A DNA stretch of 38,284 nucleotides from an uncultured Clostridia bacterium (GTDB taxonomy: Bacteria > Bacillota > Clostridia > Oscillospirales > Acutalibacteraceae). The stretch spans positions 1-38,284 of the forward strand of contig CAMHJC010000011.1 of NCBI GenBank assembly GCA_946185345.1, written 5' to 3'. The translations under genes and the position numbers were made by a program. The notes under the pieces were generated by a model. That model saw only the letters and a program-made list of their open reading frames with translations. It ran no database searches and was not told the DNA's origin. Below, piece by piece: positions 9,170 to 19,698 of this stretch (positions are counted from its first letter, which is position 1; each line of letters opens with the position of its first letter).

Positions 9170-9500
9170 TTGAGGATACTTAGGTGATTGTATAATTACT
9201 AAAATGGCGTAAATCGGGGAATTTACAGATTTGTATCAATCAGTTTTTTTTCCGATTCGGGCAAAGGCTGATTGGAAAAAATCAACCCTATCCATGCGCC
9301 TTACATTGTTTTACGTCGAAGTGCGTTGTAGCGATGGGCTCTGCCCCTGACTTTTTGCCGAAGGCAAAAAGTGCTGCCCCGCAAGGGCGCTGCCCTTGAC
9401 CTGCCAAAGGAGCCATGCCCCTTTGGCATCCCACGCTCGCTAATTATGACGCTGCGCTTGCTTTTTCATTTTGCTTTTACAATCGCCTATTGAGGATACA
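9170..9500. mobile_element. MITE-like non-autonomous element with terminal inverted repeats and target duplication
   Basis: The element spans about 9180-9490 and has no coding capacity. Its ends are imperfect inverted repeats: the left end reads TAGGTGATTGTATAA and the reverse complement of the right end reads TAGGCGATTGTAAAA. The sequence TTGAGGATAC occurs directly on both sides (9170-9179 and 9490-9499), as expected of a 9-10 bp target-site duplication. Inside are three hairpins in a row: CTTTTTGCC/GGCAAAAAG (9351-9371), CAAGGGC/GCCCTTG (9382-9398) and TGCCAAAGG/CCTTTGGCA (9402-9428). This accounts for the 349-bp gap between the licD and pyruvyl transferase genes. A related left end lies at 38191. 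The transposase that mobilises it is not in the window. Confidence 0.82.
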
Positions 9501-9501
9501 T

Positions 9502-10497
9502 TCACCGCTTGTCGGGCAAATAACCGTCCGCATACCGTGAATTCTGCTCCCCCGGAAGTCTCAGTTCAAGAATGACGTGTTCCTCACGGTCCTGCTCTTC
9601 CGGAATCGTCATGTAATCGCCGTACATGTGTGTGAGATAGGCGTCATAATCCTTCGGCACCTGCCACATATGTCCTTCGTACTCCATCGGCACGGTTTCG
9701 ACAAAGCTCTCACGCCTGTACAATTCGCCGAAATAATGATTGCGTCCGCCCGGAACGGATACGTATTCCGAGCGGCTGTTTTTGCAAAGACCGTAGCACG
9801 TCTGGGTAAGAATCGCCCAGCGCCGCACCGTCATAAAGCAGAGCAGTCTGCCGATGCGAATTTTGGTTTTAAACACCTTGCGTATATCCTTCAGCTTTTG
9901 TCTGTCGTCAAAATCAGGATTGTTTTGCAGTAAACGGACAAGATCCATCATAAGACGGCGGTTTTTGTAAAAATTCCGGCAGGAAAGCAAAAATCCCATG
10001 CCCATACAAAAAAAGCCGTGTACCTTACGAAGCAGGGAATTGTCAAAGGTGTTTTCTATGCGAATCAAATCCACAAAAATGCCGCAGTCCTCCCGGCCGA
10101 CGTCCTCCTTACCCCTCACAATGCTGTCTCTGAGACGGACTTTGTTGATCATGATGCCGTACCCGGGAGTGCGGCAGGTTTCCAGCGTGTACTTGCCGGG
10201 ATATTTTTTCTCAAGTGCTTTGGCAAAACGGTCAAAATCACTGCCGAGAATGTCTATATCTATGTCATCGTCCCACGGAACAAAGCCATGATGTCTGACC
10301 GCTCCCAGCGCAGTGCCTCCGGTAAGGTGATAGGTGATTTTTTCTTCATCACAGATCGCTATAATATCCTCTGCGATGGACAGTACAACCTGTTGGTACC
10401 GCTCAAGCAGATCACCTTCTATTTTGATCACGCCTTTGGTATATTTGCTGATCAGCTTAAAGAGATCAAATGTAGAATAATTCTTTGATCGTCCCAT
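9502..10497 (-). CDS. LicD family phosphotransferase
   Basis: LicD proteins belong to the nucleotidyltransferase fold and attach phosphocholine or a related phospho-group to teichoic acids and other surface glycans. The signature THLTGGTALGAVRHHGFVPWDDDIDID (about residues 55-83) contains the G-G-T-x-L-G and W-D-D-D-x-D metal-binding residues, and YGIMINKVRLRDS follows. At 331 residues the length is normal. AGGGG precedes the ATG by about 6 nt. The MITE-like element begins immediately after the stop codon, with the target duplication only 2 nt away. The transferred group is inferred only from the family. No choline kinase or CDP-choline gene is present here. Confidence 0.9.
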   Translation of the reverse strand: MGRSKNYSTFDLFKLISKYTKGVIKIEGDLLERYQQVVLSIAEDIIAICDEEKITYHLTGGTALGAVRHHGFVPWDDDIDIDILGSDFDRFAKALEKKYPGKYTLETCRTPGYGIMINKVRLRDSIVRGKEDVGREDCGIFVDLIRIENTFDNSLLRKVHGFFCMGMGFLLSCRNFYKNRRLMMDLVRLLQNNPDFDDRQKLKDIRKVFKTKIRIGRLLCFMTVRRWAILTQTCYGLCKNSRSEYVSVPGGRNHYFGELYRRESFVETVPMEYEGHMWQVPKDYDAYLTHMYGDYMTIPEEQDREEHVILELRLPGEQNSRYADGYLPDKR

Positions 10498-10533
10498 AAA
10501 ATTCCCCTTAATTTCAATTGGCGGATATCTGCG

Positions 10534-11373
10534 TCAAAGGCTGCCGTCATATTTTACTCCCAGAAATTTCGCCCTGAGGAAGCCTGTGATTTTCCTGAAC
10601 CAGCTGACTTTTTCCATAAATCTGCACGGTATCTCGCAGATCTGATGTTTGTTCAGTCTGTCTGTACGCAGACAGTGATCCAGCCACACATTGAAAATAA
10701 TCTCGCTGACGCGGCCGTAAAATCTCGCATGAAAGGCCGAAAGCTCCGGCATGTCAACCTTTCCGGCATTCACACGGTTTTCCAGCTCAAAGAGTATATC
10801 AAAAAGCCATGCGCAGTATTCGTTCAGCAGCTCACGTTCCATGATGAACATGTTGAACATATAGCCGTAGGTGCGGTTGACCACCTTGTCGTAGGAGGAA
10901 ATGTATTCGGGGTATTTCTCCTGGATAATCTGGCGGGTTTCATCGAGCTGACTGATATAGTGAGTGTGTTTGTAGTGGCTGTATAAAGTCTCGATGTAAT
11001 ACTTTCTCTTTTTGGGAACAACCAGCTTTGCCTTGTCGAGCAGAGGCTCAAGCTCATTGTATTTCAACACGCCGTCGAAAGGATCCTTGGTTTTGTGACG
11101 GCTGAAATGTCTGCGGTAATGAACCAGTCCTATATAATCGGCGTCCAGATTTTTCCACGCCCAATAAATCCCGGTCAATTCACAGAAACCGGGATTTTTG
11201 AGTGAGATGTTGTCTCCTGTATTATCCTTGACATAGCCCAGATCCAAAGCATTGCCATCATCGTCTTTTTTGCCTTCGGCTCCCACATGAAGCGGAATAT
11301 ACATTTCATCCTCCGGCATTCGAAACGCCTTGTGTGACGCAACTATAATCTTTACCGTTTTGCCTTCTACCAT
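10534..11373 (-). CDS. DUF4422 domain protein, probable glycosyltransferase
   Basis: This 279-residue protein matches the DUF4422 family, found in capsule and exopolysaccharide loci and thought to be glycosyltransferases. Supporting segments are KIIVASHKAFRMPEDEMYIPLHVGA at the start, then DNTGDNISLKNPGFCELTGIYWAWKN (about residues 51-76) and DYIGLVHYRRHFS (about residues 79-91). The C-terminal part is basic and lacks obvious membrane helices. It is the first gene of the operon, with GAGGAG just upstream of the ATG and a promoter about 240 nt further upstream. The biochemical activity remains inference. Confidence 0.87.
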   Translation of the reverse strand: MVEGKTVKIIVASHKAFRMPEDEMYIPLHVGAEGKKDDDGNALDLGYVKDNTGDNISLKNPGFCELTGIYWAWKNLDADYIGLVHYRRHFSRHKTKDPFDGVLKYNELEPLLDKAKLVVPKKRKYYIETLYSHYKHTHYISQLDETRQIIQEKYPEYISSYDKVVNRTYGYMFNMFIMERELLNEYCAWLFDILFELENRVNAGKVDMPELSAFHARFYGRVSEIIFNVWLDHCLRTDRLNKHQICEIPCRFMEKVSWFRKITGFLRAKFLGVKYDGSL

Positions 11374-11611
11374 GTCTTCTCCTCTCAGGCGCAGCCGCTT
11401 CAGGGTAATTCCGCAGCGATCAGCCTAATTGATTATTCAAACACTGTTACAAACCATAAGGTTACTTTTACTAAAATCCCAGATAAAAATCAACCTGCCC
11501 GACCAAAAAAGTACTGAAAACAAAAAAAATCTGTCATTCGACTATTTTCAGCAGAGGTCAGTCAAAATATTTGTACACATTCGTTTCTGACTGCATTGCA
11601 TATCTTTTTAT
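11374..11611 (-). other. Long 5' leader of the glycopolymer operon
   Basis: About 235 nt of transcribed leader separates the predicted start site (about 11605) from the DUF4422 ATG. It is A/T-rich over most of its length and has no ORF with a ribosome-binding site. I could not identify a known riboswitch or attenuator in it. Confidence 0.4.
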
Positions 11612-11640
11612 AGTATACCACATCTTTTTTAAAACTTCAA
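11612..11640 (-). promoter_or_regulatory. Sigma-A promoter of the glycopolymer operon
   Basis: On the minus strand TTGAAG (11635-11640) and TATACT (11612-11617) are separated by exactly 17 nt in A/T-rich DNA. It is the only good promoter found between the Na/Pi cotransporter terminator and the first gene of the operon. Confidence 0.72.
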
Positions 11641-11712
11641 CACGCTTTGCATACATATTAAATTGTTTTTTTCTTTAAATTTTTGATGATTATGTGAGTG
11701 TCACCTTCATCA

Positions 11713-11759
11713 ATAAAAAGCTCCGGGCGGAATGATTGCTGCAATTCCGTCCGGAGGCT
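11713..11759 (-). terminator. Intrinsic terminator of the Na/Pi cotransporter gene
   Basis: On the minus strand AGCCTCCGGACGGAAT pairs with ATTCCGCCCGGAGCT, with one mismatch and one bulge around a loop of about 10 nt, and TTTTTATT follows. It starts about 28 nt after the stop codon. Confidence 0.88.
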
Positions 11760-11786
11760 GAATAACATTCAATTTGTGTGAAAAAT

Positions 11787-13592
11787 TTATGCTGTTACAA
11801 CAGCGGAAACCTTTGCTTCCGTTGAATCCTTTTCGGTCTTTTTCAGGGAGTATTTCTCCCGGTACTGTTCTATCAGTTCATCCGAAAGGCTGTTTTTGAG
11901 TTCATCGCCGAGATTGTCAACGTGAATGCTGTAGCTTTCGTCGTGAGCCTCAATCATGGCAAATATCACCTTGGAACAGTGTACCGCAATTCGCTCGAAA
12001 TTGGTGAGAAGCTCATTGAACTCCGTACCCTGTTTGATGGTGCAGACGCCCGATTGCAGGCGTTCCACGTGATGCACTTCAGCCTTGCTGCAAAGAGAAC
12101 GGATCACCATGGTGAGAGCCGAAACTCTGCCGTCAGTGCGCCAGCGATTGTGAATGAAATCGTCCACGGTAATGCCTACGATCTCGTTCACGGCCTTCTC
12201 CATCACTTCCAGCTCCGCCTGAGCGTCCTCGGAATAAACAATGCCGTTTTCGCTCTTTTCACGTGCCACAAATGTGATGATCATGGCGTGGTCGGTGAGT
12301 CTTTCGAGATAGGAAAGCGAATGGAGATACTTGAAGACATTGGCGCTCTGTTCCTTGGTCAGCTCGCTTTTGGAGAGTTTCATCAGGTAAGTGCCGATGG
12401 AATCCTCGTAAAGATCGCCCAGCTTCTCATAACGCTCGACCTTATGGAATTTTTCCTCATCGTAATCCCTGAGCAGGTCGAAGCAGGCGTGAATACTCTT
12501 CTGCGCAGTAAGCGCCATGTCATACACGGCCTTCTGCGACTGGGAAATCGCCAGCGCCGGATAAGGCAGGAAACGCTCGTCCAGTGCGATCGGTTCAAGA
12601 ACCTGCGCATCGTCGCCCGACGGCTTATCCTTGATCAGCATACAGGTCATTTTGTCGATAGGCCCGATAAACGGGAACAGCACGACGACATTGAAAAATC
12701 TGAAGATGGTATTGACCAGTGCGATTGTCACGGTGCTCATGGTCATCGTGGTGAAGGAAAAATGAATAAACGCATCCAGAATATAGAACACCGGAGCGCA
12801 GACCACAACGCCCAGCACCGAAATAATCAGATAAACCCAGGCCGTGCGCCGTCCGTCCGTATTGGCGCTGAAGGCCGAAAGCAGCACCGGCAGCGCAGCA
12901 CCTATGGAAATGCCCAGAATAATGGGCAGCGCCGTATGGAAGTCAATGGCGCCCGTCACGGTAAGCGCCTGAAGGATACCGACCGAGGCCGATGCGCTCT
13001 GGAGAACAGCCGTCACCAGAATACCCACAAGAATTCCGATGACAGGATCGGAAAACATCGTGAGGATGCTGAGAAAGGCTTCACTTTTGGCAAGAGGAGC
13101 GACCGAACCGCTCATCGTCTCCATACCGACCATAAGCACGACAAAGCCAAGCATGATGTCGCCCACATTGTCATACTTCTTTTTGAACATGCGAACAAAA
13201 ATACCCACAAGCGCAACTATGCCGGTAAGGGTGGCGGTGGACAGGAGCGACACCCAGCCGTCGCCGCCTCCGACCTCGGAGAGACAGATGACCCAACCGG
13301 TAACGCTCGTACCCAGTATCGCGCCCAGAATAATCGGGATCGACCGGCGAAACTTCATCATGCCGGAGTTGACGAAGCCGACCGCCATAACAGAAGTAGC
13401 GGAAGACGACTGGATAATGGCCGTAACGCCTGTACCCAGCAGCAGTCCCTTCAAAGGAGTATCGGTCAGCTTGGCAAGCAGAAGTTCAAACTTGCCTCCC
13501 GCGGTTCTCTTCAGTCCGTCGCCCATAAGGGACATACCGAAAAGGAACAGCACCATTCCGCAAATAAGTTCAAATAGATTTGAAATATTCAT
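11787..13592 (-). CDS. Na/Pi cotransporter family protein with PhoU-like C-terminal domain
   Basis: This 601-residue protein combines a sodium-dependent phosphate symporter with a cytoplasmic regulatory domain. The first 320 residues are membrane helices containing the two inverted family repeats: the first carries GVTAIIQSSSATSVMAVGFVNSG and the second carries VLQSASASVGILQALTVTGAI. The QSSSATS motif is diagnostic of the family. From about residue 345 onward the protein is a soluble helical bundle resembling PhoU (AQKSIHACFDLL, LSYLERLTDHAMII). The domain order matches YjbB/NptA-like proteins. It is monocistronic, with its own promoter and terminator. Import or export of phosphate cannot be decided from sequence. 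Confidence 0.94.
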   Translation of the reverse strand: MNISNLFELICGMVLFLFGMSLMGDGLKRTAGGKFELLLAKLTDTPLKGLLLGTGVTAIIQSSSATSVMAVGFVNSGMMKFRRSIPIILGAILGTSVTGWVICLSEVGGGDGWVSLLSTATLTGIVALVGIFVRMFKKKYDNVGDIMLGFVVLMVGMETMSGSVAPLAKSEAFLSILTMFSDPVIGILVGILVTAVLQSASASVGILQALTVTGAIDFHTALPIILGISIGAALPVLLSAFSANTDGRRTAWVYLIISVLGVVVCAPVFYILDAFIHFSFTTMTMSTVTIALVNTIFRFFNVVVLFPFIGPIDKMTCMLIKDKPSGDDAQVLEPIALDERFLPYPALAISQSQKAVYDMALTAQKSIHACFDLLRDYDEEKFHKVERYEKLGDLYEDSIGTYLMKLSKSELTKEQSANVFKYLHSLSYLERLTDHAMIITFVAREKSENGIVYSEDAQAELEVMEKAVNEIVGITVDDFIHNRWRTDGRVSALTMVIRSLCSKAEVHHVERLQSGVCTIKQGTEFNELLTNFERIAVHCSKVIFAMIEAHDESYSIHVDNLGDELKNSLSDELIEQYREKYSLKKTEKDSTEAKVSAVVTA

Positions 13593-13654
13593 CTTGTCAC
13601 ACTCTCATCGGGTTAAATATTATTCTTAATTATCAAATAGCCCTTGTCCTTATG

Positions 13655-13683
13655 ATTGTAACATAACGATGTGGATATGTCAA
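13655..13683 (-). promoter_or_regulatory. Sigma-A promoter of the Na/Pi cotransporter gene
   Basis: On the minus strand TTGACA (13678-13683) and TACAAT (13655-13660) are separated by 17 nt, a near-consensus promoter about 60 nt upstream of the ATG. Confidence 0.85.
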
Positions 13684-13740
13684 GAAAGATTGCATTTTTT
13701 GGCTGATTTATTAAGGAATACAAATGCGCCTTCCGGCCGC

Positions 13741-17373
<3,633 letters not shown>

Positions 17374-17421
17374 TTATCCTGCCTCCGTTCCTGTCGATGA
17401 AGAAAAAACGCTGTAAAGAAC

Positions 17422-17450
17422 AGTATAACCTATTTTTCGGCTGACATCAA
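17422..17450 (-). promoter_or_regulatory. Sigma-A promoter of the SNF2 helicase gene
   Basis: On the minus strand TTGATG (17445-17450) and TATACT (17422-17427) lie 17 nt apart, about 50 nt upstream of the helicase ATG and just past the upstream terminator. Confidence 0.72.
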
Positions 17451-17454
17451 GTGT

Positions 17455-17503
17455 AAAAAACCGTCTGCATATCGTTTCTCATAAAAAAACGATATGCAGA
17501 CGG
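17455..17503 (-). terminator. Intrinsic terminator of the zinc-ribbon protein gene
   Basis: A perfect 17-bp inverted repeat (CCGTCTGCATATCGTTT and its complement, 9-nt loop) is followed on the minus strand by TTTTTTA. It starts about 30 nt past the stop codon and insulates the helicase promoter. Confidence 0.93.
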
Positions 17504-17532
17504 TGGATCAAACGTTGTCAGACAGCGGCGGA

Positions 17533-18513
17533 TTACTGATAGATAATCTCACTCAGGCATGTATCGGAATAACTGTTGCCCTGATAAACGCCGTTGATCG
17601 TAAATCTGATATAGCAGGTCTCACGGCTGTCAAAAGTGAAGGTCTGAGGCGATTTGGTATCAGCCAGTGTAAAGCTCTCGGTAGAACCGTCGTCAAATTC
17701 CAGCGTGAATTCCTTTACTCTGGAGTTAAGCATATAGAAATCCCTGGAAGATGTATTGTACGATGTGTTCTGATAACCGTTGTAAACCGTAACGCTGCTC
17801 ACATTTCTGGCGGAAGCGTCCGAATTATACACAAGCAGCCATTCGCCTATGCCGTAGTCGTTTTTGGCGCTCTTGCCGTCCTGCCAGCTGGAATTAATGT
17901 TTCCGTCGAACACTTCGTAAGGCAATCCCCTGGTTCCGCGCCAGTCAGCGTAGGAAGAAGCCCTTACTTTGCCGAATGTCTGTCCGTTGAGTGCGAATTC
18001 CCGATAGCTGCTGTCGGAAGCGTCAGCCGGCAGATCGTGCCGGATAACGACAGGTTCTTCGGAAGACACCTCAAAAGAAGCATCGCCCTCGTCACCGTCA
18101 TCGGTATTATCTTGGGTATAAGACGTCTGTCTGTCACCGCCGCCTTCGCCGTTTCCGCCGAATATCATGCCCAGCCTGTCGCCGTACATAATCAGGGCGA
18201 CCGCTCCGACCGCCACCAGAAGGATGACCAGCGCCACGACAACCGAAGCGATGAGCGCGCCCGCATTGGACTTTTTCTTCTTTTCCTTCTGAACGCCGGC
18301 AGCGCTGAGAGGACTTCCGCAGCTCACGCAGAACCGGCAGCCCTTGGGCGACGGCTTCCCGCATCGGCCGCAGATGATCTGATCCGGATTGGGTGAAGGA
18401 CGATTCACGACCGAAAGATCACGGCTTCCGCAGCCGGTGCAGAATCTTACATTGGGCGGAAGCAGACTGCCGCAGCTGTTGCATTTTAAACCGCTGTTCG
18501 TTTGATTGTTCAT
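17533..18513 (-). CDS. Double zinc-ribbon membrane protein with extracellular discoidin-like (NADase-type glycan-binding) domain
   Basis: This 326-residue protein has three parts. Residues 10-75 hold two zinc-ribbon units (CNSCG...CTGCG and CGRCG...CVSCG). After a Lys-rich stretch, a single hydrophobic segment (AGALIASVVVALVILLVAVGAVALIM, about residues 88-113) should span the membrane. An acidic linker follows, then a beta-rich domain from about residue 170 (SSYADWRGTRGLPYEVFDGNINSSWQDG) to the end. That domain resembles the discoidin-like NADase-type glycan-binding fold. The ribbons would be cytoplasmic and the binding domain outside. AGGAGG precedes the ATG by 7 nt. It is monocistronic. 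Ligand and function are unknown, and glycan binding is inferred from the fold. Confidence 0.82.
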   Translation of the reverse strand: MNNQTNSGLKCNSCGSLLPPNVRFCTGCGSRDLSVVNRPSPNPDQIICGRCGKPSPKGCRFCVSCGSPLSAAGVQKEKKKKSNAGALIASVVVALVILLVAVGAVALIMYGDRLGMIFGGNGEGGGDRQTSYTQDNTDDGDEGDASFEVSSEEPVVIRHDLPADASDSSYREFALNGQTFGKVRASSYADWRGTRGLPYEVFDGNINSSWQDGKSAKNDYGIGEWLLVYNSDASARNVSSVTVYNGYQNTSYNTSSRDFYMLNSRVKEFTLEFDDGSTESFTLADTKSPQTFTFDSRETCYIRFTINGVYQGNSYSDTCLSEIIYQ

Positions 18514-18604
18514 AATTATTCCTCCGATAAAATTTCATCAATATACAATCAATCACAATTATCACATAACCACCGCACGCATTAACCCTCAAATCACACG
18601 TATT

Positions 18605-18632
18605 ATTATAACATGTTTAATCAAATTGTCAA
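18605..18632 (-). promoter_or_regulatory. Sigma-A promoter of the zinc-ribbon protein gene
   Basis: On the minus strand TTGACA (18627-18632) and TATAAT (18605-18610), both perfect hexamers, are spaced by 16 nt. The promoter is divergent from the degV promoter about 50 bp away. Confidence 0.85.
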
Positions 18633-18678
18633 TAATTTATGTAAAACTAAAGAATTGTCGCATAAAAAACTAAACTTC

Positions 18679-18708
18679 TTGACATTTGCCGTGGTCAGGG
18701 ATTATAAT
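18679..18708 (+). promoter_or_regulatory. Sigma-A promoter of the DegV-family gene
   Basis: TTGACA (18679-18684) and TATAAT (18703-18708) are perfect hexamers separated by 18 nt, giving an mRNA leader of about 80 nt. Confidence 0.87.
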
Positions 18709-18796
18709 CAAACTGTCGGAGAAATGACGTACACACCCGAATCAGGCATTCCCGGCAATCTTAGAATTATCCCCTGTCAAGGAGGACGTTTGAATT

Positions 18797-19618
18797 ATGA
18801 TCAGAGTATTTGTTGATTCCGGCAGCAGTATTAAGCAGGACGAAAAAAAGCACTATAACGTAGAGATCATTCCCCTTAAAATCTTGCTTGGTGACAAGGA
18901 GTACAGCGACGGCATAGACCTTTCGATGGACTTTTTCTACTCTCAGCTGATTGACGAGGGAATTTTCCCGAAAACCTCTCTTCCTTCTCTCGAAGAAACA
19001 GAAAAGAAAATAATGGAATTTGTCGAGAAAGGCGACGAAGTGATTATTCTGCCTATTTCCTCCGGCATTTCCGGTACATACAACACATTCCGCATTATGT
19101 TTGAGGAGTGTCCGCAGGTTCGTGTGGTTGACACCAAAACCGCTGTGGGCGGCGTCAGAATTCTGGTGGAGGAGGTCAACAAGTACAGGGACAAAGACCT
19201 TGACTTCATCGTGGAAAAACTCAACGAGCTTATTCCCCGCATCAGAGTGGCCGCCATTCCCGAAACGCTTGAGTACCTGCACAGAGGCGGCAGACTGAGC
19301 AAAACCGCCTATGTCGCCGGCAGCCTGGCACAGGTCAAGCCGCTGATCACCTTTGAGGACGGCTATGTGAAGGTGCTGACCAAGGCCATCGGCCTCAAAC
19401 GCGCCATGATGACGCTGGCCAAGCTTGTTGAAACCGAGTGTGATCCCGAATACTCCATTATTCCGTCATACACCTATTCCAACAAGAACCTTGTGGAGCT
19501 CATCAAAATGACGAAGCATGAATTTCTGCCCTCCATGGGTCATCAGGACAATCTCGACCCGGCCATCGCCTGCCACTGGGGGCCGAATGCATTTGGCTAC
19601 ATCTTCGTGCGCAAATAA
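18797..19618 (+). CDS. DegV family fatty-acid-binding protein
   Basis: DegV/FakB-type proteins bind one fatty acid and present it to a fatty-acid kinase for phospholipid synthesis. This 273-residue protein begins IRVFVDSGSSIKQDE, an early Asp-Ser segment of the family. It also has IILPISSGISGTYNTFRIM (about residues 79-97, the conserved S-S-x-x-S-G-T-Y-x-x segment) and ETLEYLHRGGRLSKTAYVAGSLAQVKPLITFEDG (about residues 155-188, the lipid-headgroup region). GGAGG lies upstream of the ATG at about 11 nt. It is monocistronic with a strong promoter and terminator. No FakA kinase gene lies in the window. Confidence 0.94.
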   Translation: MIRVFVDSGSSIKQDEKKHYNVEIIPLKILLGDKEYSDGIDLSMDFFYSQLIDEGIFPKTSLPSLEETEKKIMEFVEKGDEVIILPISSGISGTYNTFRIMFEECPQVRVVDTKTAVGGVRILVEEVNKYRDKDLDFIVEKLNELIPRIRVAAIPETLEYLHRGGRLSKTAYVAGSLAQVKPLITFEDGYVKVLTKAIGLKRAMMTLAKLVETECDPEYSIIPSYTYSNKNLVELIKMTKHEFLPSMGHQDNLDPAIACHWGPNAFGYIFVRK

Positions 19619-19653
19619 TCCGGCATATCCGATCATTCCATACAAGAAATTTA

Positions 19654-19692
19654 CCGCCTGAGGGAAATCGCTTCTCCCTCAGGCGGTTTTTT
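19654..19692 (+). terminator. Intrinsic terminator of the degV gene
   Basis: CCGCCTGAGGGA and TCCCTCAGGCGG form a perfect 12-bp stem with a 9-nt loop, followed by TTTTTT. The same stem is the only hairpin seen after the converging TIR gene, but on that strand no U-tract follows. Confidence 0.92.
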
Positions 19693-19698
19693 GACGGG

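Noticed and set aside
9301-9480. Hairpin array in the licD-pyruvyl transferase gap as a CRISPR or tandem repeat
   Set aside because: The hairpins differ from each other and there are no evenly spaced direct repeats. They belong to the MITE-like element.
11922-13577. 551-codon plus-strand ORF opposite the Na/Pi cotransporter
   Set aside because: It is rich in His, Arg and Asn in the way typical of antisense frames, with no family resemblance.
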